This document shows positions 19,036 to 28,662 of a stretch of 49,129 bases of DNA, piece by piece (within the stretch, counting starts at the first letter, position 1; each line of letters begins with the position of its first letter). The DNA is from Verrucomicrobiota bacterium (lineage in GTDB: Bacteria > Verrucomicrobiota > Verrucomicrobiia > Limisphaerales > PALSA-1396), in assembly GCA_016200005.1 (NCBI GenBank), contig JACQFP010000035.1, positions 1 through 49,129 of the forward strand. The letters run 5' to 3'. Below the pieces are notes generated by a model, which was given only the letters and a program-made list of their open reading frames with translations, did not search any database and had not been told where the DNA came from. The translations under genes were made by a program, and so were the position numbers.

Positions 19036-21993
19036 TTACTTGGTTCCATCGCTTTGCACGTAACTGATCAAGTCCCGGATCTGTTGCGGCTCCAGTGTGT
19101 CGAGCAATCCTTCGGGCATCAATGACACGGATGAGGCTTTCAGTTCCTTGATCTCCGCCCGATTCAGCACCGTGCGCTGGTTGTTCGCATCAAGCAAGGT
19201 CACCGTCGTCGGGGTGGATTCCGCCATCAAACCGTTGAGCGCGCGACCGTCCTTCATCTCGACGTTGTAGCTGACAAATTCCGCCCGGATGTAAGCGCTG
19301 GGATCGACAATGTTCGTCAGCAGAAAGTCGCGGTTCTTGCGATCTGCGCCGGTCAGTTCAGGCCCGATGTTGTTTCCTTCTCCAAAAAGTTTATGACAAA
19401 CGGCGCAAGTCTTCAGGAACAGTTCACGGCCTTTGACGGGATCGCCTTTCGCCTGTCCGAGAATGCTGATGATACCTCCAACGCGCGCCCGTTTCACGCC
19501 TTCGGATTCCGGCTGGATTTTGCCCCAGAGTTTTTCCACAAGCTGATTGAGTCGCGCGTCGCGGTGCAACGCAATCTGCCGGACTTGATCGACGGGCACA
19601 TCCTTGGCGGCAACTCTTCCGGCTTCGACCGCGTTCAAAAACGCGAGCGCCCAAGTGGGCCGGCTGCACAATAAGCCACGCGCGCCTTGTCGCAAATCGG
19701 ACGGCAATTGCGGATAAAGCTCCAACACTTTTTCCGGGATCTGTGGGTCATTGAAGCGTTGCAAAGCCGCGAGCGCGGCGCTGCGAATCGTTTTTGATTC
19801 GCTCCCGCTCAACAGATTCTCGAGCATCGGGACGCAATCGGCGTGGCCGCTTTGCCCCAGCATTTCAATCAAACCGGCGCGGTCGTGCCCACTAGCTTTC
19901 GGGTCGGCGACGATTGCAAGCGCGCGTGTCTTTGCCGCTTCATAACCCAGGCGCAAGGCGAAGCGCACCAGCGCAAGCGAGGGCGCGCCTTGACGCCAGA
20001 GTCTGGCGAGAGATTTTTCCAGCGCGGGCGGCGGCTCTGAGAGTCCACGGCCTTCCAACGCCTTTTCCATGCCTTGCAACAGCAGCGTGACTTTGGTTTC
20101 ATCCGGCGCCAGGTCAAGCAGTTGAGCGCAGGCCGCGTAACCATTCTCGTCGGCCTCCGCCGCATAACGCTGCGCCACCCGTTCGACGATGAACTGATGA
20201 ACGAGCGGCTGTTTCCAGTTTGTGGCATCGGCAAACAATTTTAACACTTCCGCTCGGTTGGAGATTGCCTTGTCCTCGACTGCCCACCATAGCAACAGTG
20301 GAATCTGCGGATCATCAACATCTTCACCGCGGCGCAACAATTCCTGGACTAGCGGCAGCGCCTGTTCGCCCGACAACCGTTTGGCGGAACAGGCCAGTTG
20401 ATTGCGGACAGTCGGACTCGGCTCTGTGCGGGCGAGCGCGATCAATCGTTTTTCAATGGACGGAGAAATTGTCCGCGCGTCGCCCAGCAGCCGAACCGTC
20501 CAGGCGCGGAGGTTTTTGTTCGGGTGGTCGAGAAGTTTGATTGCCAGCGCGTCGTTAAAGCCGCCACTGACGTAAAGCGCCCACAATGATTGCAGAGCCA
20601 GCCGGTCGTTTTTGTTTGTAAAGATATTCTTGCGAATAGTCGAAATTATCTTTGCATCCCGCCGCTCGGACAGCAGACAACGGGCTTCGCGCACATACCA
20701 ATCGTTTGGGTTGGCCAGCAATTTGACGAGTTCTGTGCTCGACAACTTGGTCAGATCGAACTTGGAAACTGGTCTTGTTCCGTTGGCTTCAATCTTGTAG
20801 ATGCGTCCGGTATCGCGGTCCCAGTTGTCCTGTGGATCGACGTGAGTCGCGCGTTGATCATACCAATCTGCGACAAACACCGAGCCGTCCGGCCCAATTG
20901 TGCAGTCAATCGGGCGAAATGAATGATCGTCCGTCGTCAACAATTCGCCACCGAAATGGCCAATGAAACTAGAACCTTGCGGTTCGAGCACGTGCCAATA
21001 GATCGCGTTGGCGAGCAGATTGGCGGCGATGTAGCGGTTGTTGAATTGGGCGGGAAACGAACCGCCTTGATACATGATTCCGCCCGCGGTCACGTGGCCG
21101 CCCTTGAAACCCTTGAAAGGAAGGTGTTCGAAATACCCGAACGTGTAAGGATTGTGCAACGGCCCGTGCTTGCTGAAGCCTTTGACATAGTACGCGCCTT
21201 GCACCTGGTGTAACCCAACCGTGTCACCGTAATTCGTGCCGGCGATGATGTTGCCGTCCTCGTCGAAATCCAGTCCCCACGTATTGCCGCCGCCTTCAGC
21301 AAACAATTCGAACTCCTTCGTCAACGGATGATAACGCCAGATGCCTTGCTGAAATTCAAGGCCGCGAATGTTCGCCGTCACCGTGCTGCCGTGCGCGCCG
21401 TAAAGCCAGCCGTCCGGTCCCCAGATCAGCGAATTCGCAAACGCGTGCGCGTCCTCCATTCCAAAACCCGTCAACAAAACCTCCGGGTCTCCGTCCGGCA
21501 CGTCATCGTGGTTACGATCAGGATAAAAAAGCAAGTAAGGCGGCTGTGCCACGAATACTCCGCCGTAGCCAAGCGCCAGCCCTGAGGCGAGATTCAATCC
21601 GGTGACGAAGTCCGTGAACTTGTCCGCGCGGCCATCACCATCCGTGTCCTCACAAATCGTGATGCGATCGGCGCCTTTCGGCCCGCGCGGCGGCGGCTCG
21701 GGGAGTTGGTCGTACTTGGTGCGGAGGTATTGATCGACCTGCACCGCCTTCAAACCGGCGGGCGTCGGATACTGGAGGTATTGAATCACCCACATCCGAC
21801 CGCGCTCGTCGAAACTCATCGTGAGCGGTTGTCGAATTTTGGGCTCGTTTGCATAAAGTTTGACCGTGAATCCGTCGGCAACTTTCATCCGCCGCAGCGC
21901 CTCGGCCGGTGGCAGACCGGCGGCCCGAACCCGCTCAACGGGCGACGAGAACCAAATTAATGCGGACAAAAAAAAGATTTGAAGTTCGCGCAT
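19036..21993 (-). CDS. PVC-type secreted dehydrogenase-like protein with HEAT repeats and c-type haem domain
   Basis: This 985-residue protein has a signal peptide (FFLSALIWFSS... AAG) and three parts. Residues about 30-400 form the putative membrane-bound dehydrogenase domain of Planctomycetes and Verrucomicrobia, a beta-propeller with VADGFTVKLYANEPKIRQP, DTDGDGRADKFTDF and SVFVADWYDQR. About 430-800 is a helical HEAT-like repeat block. The C-terminal domain is the PVC haem-binding type with C863-AV-C866-H867 and a later IVDPSAYIRAEFVSY. The family is thought to oxidise sugars or related compounds at the cell surface; the substrate is unknown. It is divergent from the alpha/beta hydrolase at 22194. 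Confidence 0.92.
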   Translation of the reverse strand: MRELQIFFLSALIWFSSPVERVRAAGLPPAEALRRMKVADGFTVKLYANEPKIRQPLTMSFDERGRMWVIQYLQYPTPAGLKAVQVDQYLRTKYDQLPEPPPRGPKGADRITICEDTDGDGRADKFTDFVTGLNLASGLALGYGGVFVAQPPYLLFYPDRNHDDVPDGDPEVLLTGFGMEDAHAFANSLIWGPDGWLYGAHGSTVTANIRGLEFQQGIWRYHPLTKEFELFAEGGGNTWGLDFDEDGNIIAGTNYGDTVGLHQVQGAYYVKGFSKHGPLHNPYTFGYFEHLPFKGFKGGHVTAGGIMYQGGSFPAQFNNRYIAANLLANAIYWHVLEPQGSSFIGHFGGELLTTDDHSFRPIDCTIGPDGSVFVADWYDQRATHVDPQDNWDRDTGRIYKIEANGTRPVSKFDLTKLSSTELVKLLANPNDWYVREARCLLSERRDAKIISTIRKNIFTNKNDRLALQSLWALYVSGGFNDALAIKLLDHPNKNLRAWTVRLLGDARTISPSIEKRLIALARTEPSPTVRNQLACSAKRLSGEQALPLVQELLRRGEDVDDPQIPLLLWWAVEDKAISNRAEVLKLFADATNWKQPLVHQFIVERVAQRYAAEADENGYAACAQLLDLAPDETKVTLLLQGMEKALEGRGLSEPPPALEKSLARLWRQGAPSLALVRFALRLGYEAAKTRALAIVADPKASGHDRAGLIEMLGQSGHADCVPMLENLLSGSESKTIRSAALAALQRFNDPQIPEKVLELYPQLPSDLRQGARGLLCSRPTWALAFLNAVEAGRVAAKDVPVDQVRQIALHRDARLNQLVEKLWGKIQPESEGVKRARVGGIISILGQAKGDPVKGRELFLKTCAVCHKLFGEGNNIGPELTGADRKNRDFLLTNIVDPSAYIRAEFVSYNVEMKDGRALNGLMAESTPTTVTLLDANNQRTVLNRAEIKELKASSVSLMPEGLLDTLEPQQIRDLISYVQSDGTK

Positions 21994-22193
21994 ATTTTTT
22001 CCCAGACCGATGCCACCCGGACTTAACCAAAAACATTACCGTGTTGGAACGCGCTTGATTTAAGCCAAAAGTCACGCGACGGCAAACTTTTATCCGTTGC
22101 CCTGGCCGAGAAACAATCACGCTGCCGCTTCGGCGAAAAACACGTTTGCTTCAGCCCGGGTCTATGGTTTAGTTCCCGGCAATCAATTCATCT

Positions 22194-24134
22194 ATGAATT
22201 CTTCAATCAGGAAGTTTTTCTGCGCCGCCTGTCTTGTAAGTGTTTGTTCCCCGCTTCAAGCCGCTGGCACGGTGGAAAACTGGCTCAATCAACCCATCAT
22301 CGGCCCAACTCAAACTTTGTCCGAAGTCCAGATCTTCACGGAAAGCCGGGTGCCGTTGATGCCCGAAGCCAGCACCGCTCGGGAATGGGACCGGATTGCC
22401 GGACGGTTGCGCCGTGAAACGCTTCAGCGCGTCATCTTCCGCGGTGAATCGGCCCAATGGCGTGACGCAAAGACAAGAGTGGAGTGGCTCGATACGATTG
22501 AGGGCGGCCCGGGTTATCACATCAGGAAACTTTGCTTCGAGGCGGTGCCGGGACTGTGGATTCCGGCATTGCTTTACGAACCGGATAATCTCTCCGGCAA
22601 GGTGCCGGTCAATCTCGATGTCAACGGTCACGACGTCAACGGCAAGGCCGCGCCCTACAAACAAATCCGCTGCATCAATCAGGCGAAGCGCGGAATGCTG
22701 GCGCTCAACGTCGAATGGTTCAACATGGGGCAGTTAAAGGGAAACAACTACGACCATTACCGGATGAACCAACTCGACCTTTGCGGCACCAGCGGCATCG
22801 CGCCGTTCTATCTCGCCATGCATCGCGCCATTGATTTGCTGTTGTCATTGGAACACGCCGATCCGCAGCGCGTCTCTGTTAGTGGTTTGTCGGGCGGCGG
22901 TTGGCAGACGATTTTCATCAGCGGACTCGATTCGCGCGTCACTTTTTCCAATCCCGTGGCCGGCTATTCCAGTTTCCGCACGCGCGCGCGATTCGTGAGC
23001 GACCTGGGCGATTCCGAACAAACGCCGTGCGATCTGGCCACGGTCGTTGACTACACTCACTTGACCGCCATGCGCGCGCCGCGTCCGACGCTGCTGACAT
23101 TCAACGCCAAGGACGATTGTTGCTTCGCTTCCGATCACGCTTTGCAACCACTTTGGGACGCAGCATTGCCGATCTTCAAACTTTACGCTAAGGAGCAAAA
23201 CCTCCGCTCTCACATCAATTACGATCCCGGCACACACAATTTTGAAAAAGACAATCGCGAAGCGCATTACGCCATGCTGGGTGACGCTTTTTATCCCCGT
23301 GACGGCGGCTTTGCCCGGATGGAAATTCCCAGCGAAACCGAGCTCAAGACCAAGGAGCAACTGCAAGTCCCATTGCCGGAAAACAACGCCAACTTCAATT
23401 CGCTGGCGATCGAGTTGAGCAGGAAGTTGCCGCGCCATCCCGAAATTCCAACCGGCAAAGCGGCCTTGAGCCGATGGCAGAAAGCGAACCGCGGAAAACT
23501 CCGCGCCATCGTTCACGTGAAAGATTACTCCGTCGCCGCCACAAAAACCGGCGACGAGGAAAAGGACGGAGTGAACACGTCATTCTGGAAACTCAGGCTC
23601 GGTGATGACTGGTCGGTGCCCGTCGTTGAGCTGTCGCGTGGCGAACCTAAAGGGACGACGATTCTATTCGCCGACGAAGGACGCAAAAGTCTCGCGGCGG
23701 AAGCGGAGAGACTGGTGGCCGGCGGGCAACGCGTGCTGGCTGTTGACCTGTTCTATTTCGGCGAAGCGAAGGTGGCGCAACGCGATTATCTCTTTGCGCT
23801 GTTGGTCGCCGCCGTGGGCGAACGACCATTGGGATTGCAGGCAAGTCAATTGAATGCAGTTGCCCACTGGTCGAAGACGCAACACGCGCATGAACCTGTC
23901 AGCGTGGTGGCCGTTGGGCCGCGCTCCAGTCTGATTGCTTTGATCGCCGCAGGAGTTGAGCCACAGGGCGTGGATAATCTGGAGCTTCGCAATCCGCTTG
24001 GCAGCCTGAAAGAGGTCATCGAAAAGAATTGGTCAGTCGAACAAAAGCCCGAACTGTTTTGCTTTGGGCTGCTGGAAGCATTCGACCTCAAACAACTCGA
24101 AGCGTTGGTTGCTCCCCGCCCAATCGGGCATTGA
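22194..24134 (+). CDS. Secreted alpha/beta hydrolase (acetyl-xylan-esterase-like)
   Basis: This 646-residue protein has a signal peptide (RKFFCAACLVSVCSPLQAA). The central hydrolase domain has the nucleophile elbow GLSGGG (about residue 226-231), a candidate acid in FNAKDDCCF and a histidine in DPGTHNF. A preceding VPVNLDVNGHDVNGK strand holds the oxyanion region. The layout recalls large PVC esterases of the acetyl-xylan esterase or peptidase S9 type. The second half (about 430-640) looks like a degenerate second hydrolase-like domain without a clear nucleophile. It probably hydrolyses esters on polysaccharides outside the cell. The region before it, about 200 bp, is a divergent promoter region. 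Confidence 0.78.
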   Translation: MNSSIRKFFCAACLVSVCSPLQAAGTVENWLNQPIIGPTQTLSEVQIFTESRVPLMPEASTAREWDRIAGRLRRETLQRVIFRGESAQWRDAKTRVEWLDTIEGGPGYHIRKLCFEAVPGLWIPALLYEPDNLSGKVPVNLDVNGHDVNGKAAPYKQIRCINQAKRGMLALNVEWFNMGQLKGNNYDHYRMNQLDLCGTSGIAPFYLAMHRAIDLLLSLEHADPQRVSVSGLSGGGWQTIFISGLDSRVTFSNPVAGYSSFRTRARFVSDLGDSEQTPCDLATVVDYTHLTAMRAPRPTLLTFNAKDDCCFASDHALQPLWDAALPIFKLYAKEQNLRSHINYDPGTHNFEKDNREAHYAMLGDAFYPRDGGFARMEIPSETELKTKEQLQVPLPENNANFNSLAIELSRKLPRHPEIPTGKAALSRWQKANRGKLRAIVHVKDYSVAATKTGDEEKDGVNTSFWKLRLGDDWSVPVVELSRGEPKGTTILFADEGRKSLAAEAERLVAGGQRVLAVDLFYFGEAKVAQRDYLFALLVAAVGERPLGLQASQLNAVAHWSKTQHAHEPVSVVAVGPRSSLIALIAAGVEPQGVDNLELRNPLGSLKEVIEKNWSVEQKPELFCFGLLEAFDLKQLEALVAPRPIGH

Positions 24135-24203
24135 AACGACACGGCCAAGACTGCTTTTTCGATTGAAAAGCAAGCGAAGAACCGTGAACCTTTCCTACAC
24201 GTT

Positions 24204-24743
24204 ATGAAAACATCTCAATTGAACCGGTTCTGTTTGTTGATTGCGTGGCTTTGCGCCGGCCCGTTGCTGGCTGATTCACCCACAATTTTCAGAGTCAGCG
24301 AATTTTCTTTCACCCGGCCCGCCAATTGGGAATGGGTGGAAGTGACTTCGCAGATGCGCAAGGCGCAACTCAAAGTGGTGGACGCAAAATCGAAAGCCAG
24401 CGCGGAGGTGATTTTCTTTCACTTTGGACCGGGGGGCGCCGGCGGCACCAAGGCCAATGTGGATCGGTGGTTCGGACAATTCCAGGAGCCGCGCGAGAAG
24501 ATCAATGCCAAGACCGAGGAGGCAACGGTTGGCAAACACAAGGTGACGTACGTTCAAGCGGAAGGCACTTACAAAAGCGGCATGCCGGGCGGCCCGCAGA
24601 CGCCGATGCCGAATTACGCCTTGGCCGGTGCCATCATCGAAGCGGAGCAGGGGAGTGTGTTCGTGCGCATGACGGGGCCAAAATCACTGGTCACGACGTC
24701 GTTGGCTGATTTCAAGAAGATGGTCGAAAGGGCGCTGAAGTAA
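24204..24743 (+). CDS. Secreted hypothetical protein
   Basis: This 179-residue protein has a clear signal peptide (MKTSQLNRFCLLIAWLCAG... LLADS). The mature part begins with TFRV-like strands FRVSEFSFTRPANWEWVEV, is beta-rich and has a glycine run (FGPGGAGGTKANVDRW). It ends ADFKKMVERALK, as in many small periplasmic proteins that report on a hydrophobic ligand or cofactor (PsbP/DUF1795-like), but I cannot assign a family. It starts 69 bp after the hydrolase gene and could share a transcript with it. A tRNA gene on the other strand follows 41 bp later. Confidence 0.75.
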   Translation: MKTSQLNRFCLLIAWLCAGPLLADSPTIFRVSEFSFTRPANWEWVEVTSQMRKAQLKVVDAKSKASAEVIFFHFGPGGAGGTKANVDRWFGQFQEPREKINAKTEEATVGKHKVTYVQAEGTYKSGMPGGPQTPMPNYALAGAIIEAEQGSVFVRMTGPKSLVTTSLADFKKMVERALK

Positions 24744-24784
24744 AGGTCGGTTCTGGAAATCACTGCACTTGGTCGAATCGAAAT

Positions 24785-24872
24785 TGGTGCCGGTAGTCGG
24801 ACTCGAACCGACACGACTTTTTACGGTCCCAGGATTTTAAGTCCTGTGCGTCTGCCATTTCGCCATACCGGC
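24785..24872 (-). tRNA. tRNA-Leu (UAA)
   Basis: This cloverleaf is read on the minus strand. The acceptor stem begins GCCGGTA and pairs with TACCGGC; the 3' CCA is encoded (24785-24787). The anticodon loop is ACTTAAAAT with anticodon TAA, so it reads UUA. The long variable arm expected of a class II leucine tRNA is present, as are the GGTTCGAGTCC T-arm sequences. The discriminator is A. Confidence 0.96.
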
Positions 24873-24969
24873 CGGCCCGCGCTGGTTTGCAATGTGCCAA
24901 AAAGCTAAAGCCTCCGCCGGTGGATGGAAAGTTTTAAGTTTCCAACTCGGGCGTGTGGTCGTGAAACCC

Positions 24970-26868
24970 TTATCGGCGGTCGCTGAATTCGACGAACTCG
25001 GTTTTTCCGGCGCCCACTTCCACATTGATGCGCGCAACGTTCGAATGGACGATGTGTGATCGCCATTCAGTCGCAGCAGCGACGGGCACCTTCGGCGTGA
25101 GCGTCACCCGCGCGACGACATTAGTCTGAATCACCGCGGGCTGGTTTGGTTTCTTGATGACGCCTTGGTTGTTGGTCAACTCGATCACCCAGCCCGTGCG
25201 AGTCCGATTGATCTGGTACTGGATCGGATCGCCACTGATTTCAAAAAGCAACGCGTCCTGTACCACGTGGCGAAGACGCTCCTCCGGAATGGCCGCGGTG
25301 CGAAGTGTGGCTGGATTGATCCAAGGCTCGAGCACCTCGATGTCGCCCTGCTGCTTTAATCGCGCAAACTCCTTGTCCAGCGCTTTCCGATGACGCGGGG
25401 CGAGCAAGACCCGGCTGCCGCGCCGGAGCGCCTTCTCCAGTTCACCAAGAAACGAATTGTCGAATTCAATGTCGCCGGCCAGCAAAATGACCGGATAGCT
25501 AGAAAGAATTTCCGGCGGCACGCTGGTCAACAGAACGTCGAACACCTCGCCGTATGGGGTGGGTCGCAAGTAGGCGGCTTCGGGGTTTTCTTTATCCGGT
25601 TTGCCGTGGATGTGATCGCTGCCGGGAAATAGTTGATGGTCGAACAAGTCCCGCACCTCCCGGTCGCCGGCCGATGGTTCAAGAATCCCCCACGGTTTGT
25701 CCATGTAGCCATTATAGCCGGCCAGGTGATCGAGGACGATGGCGACGGGCGTCCAGGGAATGCCGCGCTCATGTGCCTGCATGAATTGAAATAGCTCGGC
25801 GGCTTTCCGGCCGTGCGCGGTCAACGTCCACGGCGCCGATGCTTGTTCAAAAAAAATGGCGATGCTGTTTTCGGGTGTGACCATGGCGGTCCCTGCAAAC
25901 CAGGCGTGCAGCCACATTCGTTCGTAGAAACTCAGTGAATGACCGGCGTCGAGGCCGCGGGCGCCGCCCACCTCCTGACGCAACGCACCGCTCGTGGTGC
26001 AGGCGCCGTGAAACCAGGGACTGACCTGCACCGACCACGGCCGTTGCCACTGGCGCGAGGCGCCTCTCGCGAAGGCCAGCTTCGATTGGGTGAACGCGAT
26101 GTTCTCGCCCACTTCCAAGCCGATGCAGCGCGCCCCCCATTCGGCGGCATAGGCTTCGTAATGGGAATGACCGGTGACACTGATGGTTCGCCCGAGCAAA
26201 TCACGATTGCGGCTGCTGAAATAGTCTTTCAGAACTTCGTAACATTCGCGGCGGCTGGACGGACGGGAATCGTAGCCCGCCAATCCCGCGGGCTTCATCA
26301 GAGGTTTGAAGTCATCGAACTCCTTCCCATAAACGTCCCGCCACCAGCGTTCATTCGATGAGAGGTTGTGGAAGTAATAGCCCCACTCGCCCAGTTGCAC
26401 GGTGCTGAAGACGTGCGCCTGATCCAGCGACGCGAGCGCAGCCTCATCGTCGCGACCCAAAACGCAGCGACCGCCTTTGATCTGCATGTCCGCACAACCG
26501 GGATAACACATGACCGGCCAACCGAGCGTCGCCAGATAATCGAACAGCGGCTTGGCGCCCGGTCGGGGCGCCGGTCCGGGATCGAAGCCATTGCCCAGTT
26601 TTTCTTTTCGCATGACGGTAACCAATTGCCGGAGTGGTTCCGGTTCGCCCGGTGTCCCATACATCGTGAAAACAAATTCGTGTTGTCCCGGCAGCAACTG
26701 GGTTCGCCAGGCGCTCGTTGACAAGTCGCCATACTGCGGAAAAGCGATGGTTGCGGCTGACAGCGCAAGCGTGCCGAAGGAGAAGAGAACGGCCGGTCCG
26801 CAAATTACAAATCGCACCATCGTGGTTCTTGGGAGTTTGGGAATTCTTTTCAATTCGCGCAGGTGCAT
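24970..26868 (-). CDS. Secreted protein of unknown function, glycoside-hydrolase-like layout
   Basis: This 632-residue exported protein has its hydrophobic signal segment (VRFVICGPAVLFSFGTLALSA) only after 16 residues, so the ATG at 26820 is an alternative start. The middle has aromatic, acid-rich segments of a TIM-barrel type (WPVMCYPGCADMQ, VTGHSHYEAYAAEWGARCIGLEVGEN, FYERMWLHAWFAGTAMVTPENS). About 420-500 resembles a Rossmann/GATase-like domain (YPVILLAGDIEFDNSFLGELEKALRRGSRVLL). A beta-sandwich tail ends the protein. The combination recalls GH42-like or trimerisation-domain enzymes, but no catalytic pair can be named. The DNA encoding its start contains a 17-base repeat also found at 36189. 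Confidence 0.68.
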   Translation of the reverse strand: MHLRELKRIPKLPRTTMVRFVICGPAVLFSFGTLALSAATIAFPQYGDLSTSAWRTQLLPGQHEFVFTMYGTPGEPEPLRQLVTVMRKEKLGNGFDPGPAPRPGAKPLFDYLATLGWPVMCYPGCADMQIKGGRCVLGRDDEAALASLDQAHVFSTVQLGEWGYYFHNLSSNERWWRDVYGKEFDDFKPLMKPAGLAGYDSRPSSRRECYEVLKDYFSSRNRDLLGRTISVTGHSHYEAYAAEWGARCIGLEVGENIAFTQSKLAFARGASRQWQRPWSVQVSPWFHGACTTSGALRQEVGGARGLDAGHSLSFYERMWLHAWFAGTAMVTPENSIAIFFEQASAPWTLTAHGRKAAELFQFMQAHERGIPWTPVAIVLDHLAGYNGYMDKPWGILEPSAGDREVRDLFDHQLFPGSDHIHGKPDKENPEAAYLRPTPYGEVFDVLLTSVPPEILSSYPVILLAGDIEFDNSFLGELEKALRRGSRVLLAPRHRKALDKEFARLKQQGDIEVLEPWINPATLRTAAIPEERLRHVVQDALLFEISGDPIQYQINRTRTGWVIELTNNQGVIKKPNQPAVIQTNVVARVTLTPKVPVAAATEWRSHIVHSNVARINVEVGAGKTEFVEFSDRR

Positions 26869-27131
26869 TTCGTTCGGTTGCTCCAGTTTAGACGGCTGCG
26901 CGTGAACGGAGCAACTGTTCTTCCAACGCGAAGAGGCGAAGGGCGTATCTTGCTATTGTCTCTGAAAACAATCGCGCTGGAGCGCGGCCTTTAGGCCACT
27001 TAAACAAGCGAACGTCATGGACGAAAGAATTGGATGAAGCGGTGTAAACGCGTCGCTCCGTGCTACACAGGACCTGACCTTCCCGAATCGGCGCTGGTGG
27101 AATCCCTGGAACTCTGTGAGGATGCAGTCGC
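26869..27131. other. Divergent intergenic region with a palindrome
   Basis: This gap lies between a minus-strand secreted protein gene and a plus-strand pseudopilin gene. It holds the repeat at 26979-27059. No gene is supported. Confidence 0.45.
26979..27059. repeat. GGCCTTTAGGCC-type palindrome
   Basis: GGAGCG (26979-26984) pairs with CGCTCC (27054-27059), and a nested GGCCTTTAGGCC (26986-26997) is perfectly palindromic around TT. I recall a multicopy GCGGCCTTTAGGCCGC-type element in verrucomicrobial genomes, but copy number cannot be tested here. It lies about 70 bp before a pseudopilin gene. Confidence 0.65.
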
Positions 27132-27917
27132 ATGAGATTGCACGACAAACATGAAAACGCCTTCACGTTGATCGAACTGTTGGTTGTGGTTGCCATCATC
27201 GGGGTGTTGGCCGGATTGCTCTTGCCCACCCTGTCCAAGGCCAAGGCAAAAGCTCAGGGAATCGGCTGCGCCAATAACATCAAGCAACTCTCGCTGGCCT
27301 CGGCGCTCTATGTGGACGACAATTCCGACCGGCTGGTGAACAATCACGGCACCCTGGAAATCCTTCGCAGCCAGCAAAGTTGGGTGAACAACCTGGAAGA
27401 CTGGCTTTCGAGCGACGGCAACACCAACCTCGCCCTCCTGATCAACGGCAAACTCTCGCCCTACCTCCATCAAAATACCGCCGTTTTCAAATGTCCGTCC
27501 GACAAGTCGGTGGCGCAAAATGGTCCACGCATTCGCAGCCTGTCGATGAACTCGCTGGTGGGCGACCCGGGCGAACTTACCAACCGGTTCAATCCCCAGC
27601 TCGTGCAATTTTTCCGATCGACGGAAATTCGCAACCCGGCGGGCATTTATGTGTTCCTCGACGAACACCCGGACACGATCAACGACGGTTTCTTCATGAA
27701 CCGTTGGGACGAACTCCGCTGGGGCAATCTGCCGGCCTCCTACCACAACGGCGCCGCGAATCTTTCTTTTGCCGACGGCCATTTGGAATCCCATCGCTGG
27801 GTGATGGAGGACACGCGCAAACCGGCAGAGCAGGGTGGGGCAGGGGGCACGTATCTGCCGGCGTCCTCCACCGACTACGATTGGCTGAAAGAAAGAACCA
27901 GCGTGCGAAAAAACTGA
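27132..27917 (+). CDS. Type IV pseudopilin-like protein, H-X9-DG type
   Basis: This 261-residue protein has a short leader (MRLHDKHEN) and the prepilin N-terminus [19 protein letters not shown], then a LPTLSKAKAKAQ helix, common in PVC pseudopilins. The C-terminal SYHNGAANLSFADGHLES keeps the H-X9-DG signature intact, in contrast to the paralogue at 17719. ATG 27132 has a purine-rich GTGAGGA 12 bases upstream. These proteins are thought to be exported and processed by a prepilin peptidase and may belong to a type II secretion-like or surface system; no such machinery is encoded in this window. Confidence 0.88.
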   Translation: MRLHDKHENAFTLIELLVVVAIIGVLAGLLLPTLSKAKAKAQGIGCANNIKQLSLASALYVDDNSDRLVNNHGTLEILRSQQSWVNNLEDWLSSDGNTNLALLINGKLSPYLHQNTAVFKCPSDKSVAQNGPRIRSLSMNSLVGDPGELTNRFNPQLVQFFRSTEIRNPAGIYVFLDEHPDTINDGFFMNRWDELRWGNLPASYHNGAANLSFADGHLESHRWVMEDTRKPAEQGGAGGTYLPASSTDYDWLKERTSVRKN

Positions 27918-28312
27918 TGGTGTCCTGATTTAAGTTCACCGCAATTTGCGATGCGAAGTCCACTACTGGGGAAACATTATTTTGCGGGCTTGGAAAGCCA
28001 AAACTGCTCTCCATTGTGAAAGAGTCGGTGGGTAACGTGAACGTTCGAATGGTTGTCTGGCGAGGCCAAGAGCGAAAGATTCTGGTCTTCGTTGCGGGGA
28101 AAACTTTGTCTTGACCTCGCTTTTCAGGTGCGCCGAAGTCACGAGGCGGAAAGATGATTGCGACTTGCTTGGGGGAATCCACAGCGACGAGAGCACGATG
28201 CCCGGCAACAACCTGTGGAGTTCTCCTCCCGTCAGCGGCTACTTTTTCAACCGTCGGGTAAGGATTCTGAATTATTTAAAACCTCAATCCCACTTTGCTT
28301 GTCACGGGCCAG
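27918..28312. other. Intergenic region without a recognised feature
   Basis: The 395-bp gap lies between two converging genes. I see neither a convincing protein, RNA gene nor terminator. TTGTCTTGACCTCGC at about 28105-28119 contains a TTGACC that could be a -35 box, without a good -10. Confidence 0.4.
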
Positions 28313-28651
28313 TTAGTGCGCCGATTTCAGGAATGCTAGAATCTTCGTGTGTTCGTCCGCTGTCAAATTGGCCCGCACGCGCATGTGCAGCATGACGACG
28401 TCCCATTGGGCATCGCTGTACGAATTTGGCGACCTGATGTTGTGGCAGTGGCCGCAGTTGAGCGCCCAAAGTTGCGCGCCACCCTGCTTCGCAGCCGGGT
28501 CCTTGCCCGCTGGCGATTTGTCCGCGGTCGCCGGGCCTGCCTCAGTGCGCGGTGTGGTTGTCTTGCAACCTGTGGTGATCAAACCGATTGCCGTGAAGAC
28601 AATTGAGGATATGGTGATGAGTAACCAGCCCAATTTCGATTTCATATTCAT
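28313..28651 (-). CDS. Small c-type cytochrome, probable lipoprotein
   Basis: This 112-residue protein has an N-terminal hydrophobic segment (LGWLLITISSIVFTAIGLITTGC) ending at C29, a likely lipid-attachment cysteine with a non-canonical box. A low-complexity Lys/Ala/Pro linker (about 30-58) follows, and then the haem motif C66-GH-C69-H70. A methionine ligand is possible in VVMLHMRV. It is the last gene of a minus-strand set with a beta-barrel protein (12 bp gap) and another cytochrome c. It would carry electrons at the membrane. It ends in ILAFLKSAH. Confidence 0.85.
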   Translation of the reverse strand: MNMKSKLGWLLITISSIVFTAIGLITTGCKTTTPRTEAGPATADKSPAGKDPAAKQGGAQLWALNCGHCHNIRSPNSYSDAQWDVVMLHMRVRANLTADEHTKILAFLKSAH

Positions 28652-28662
28652 TTTTCCTTTCC

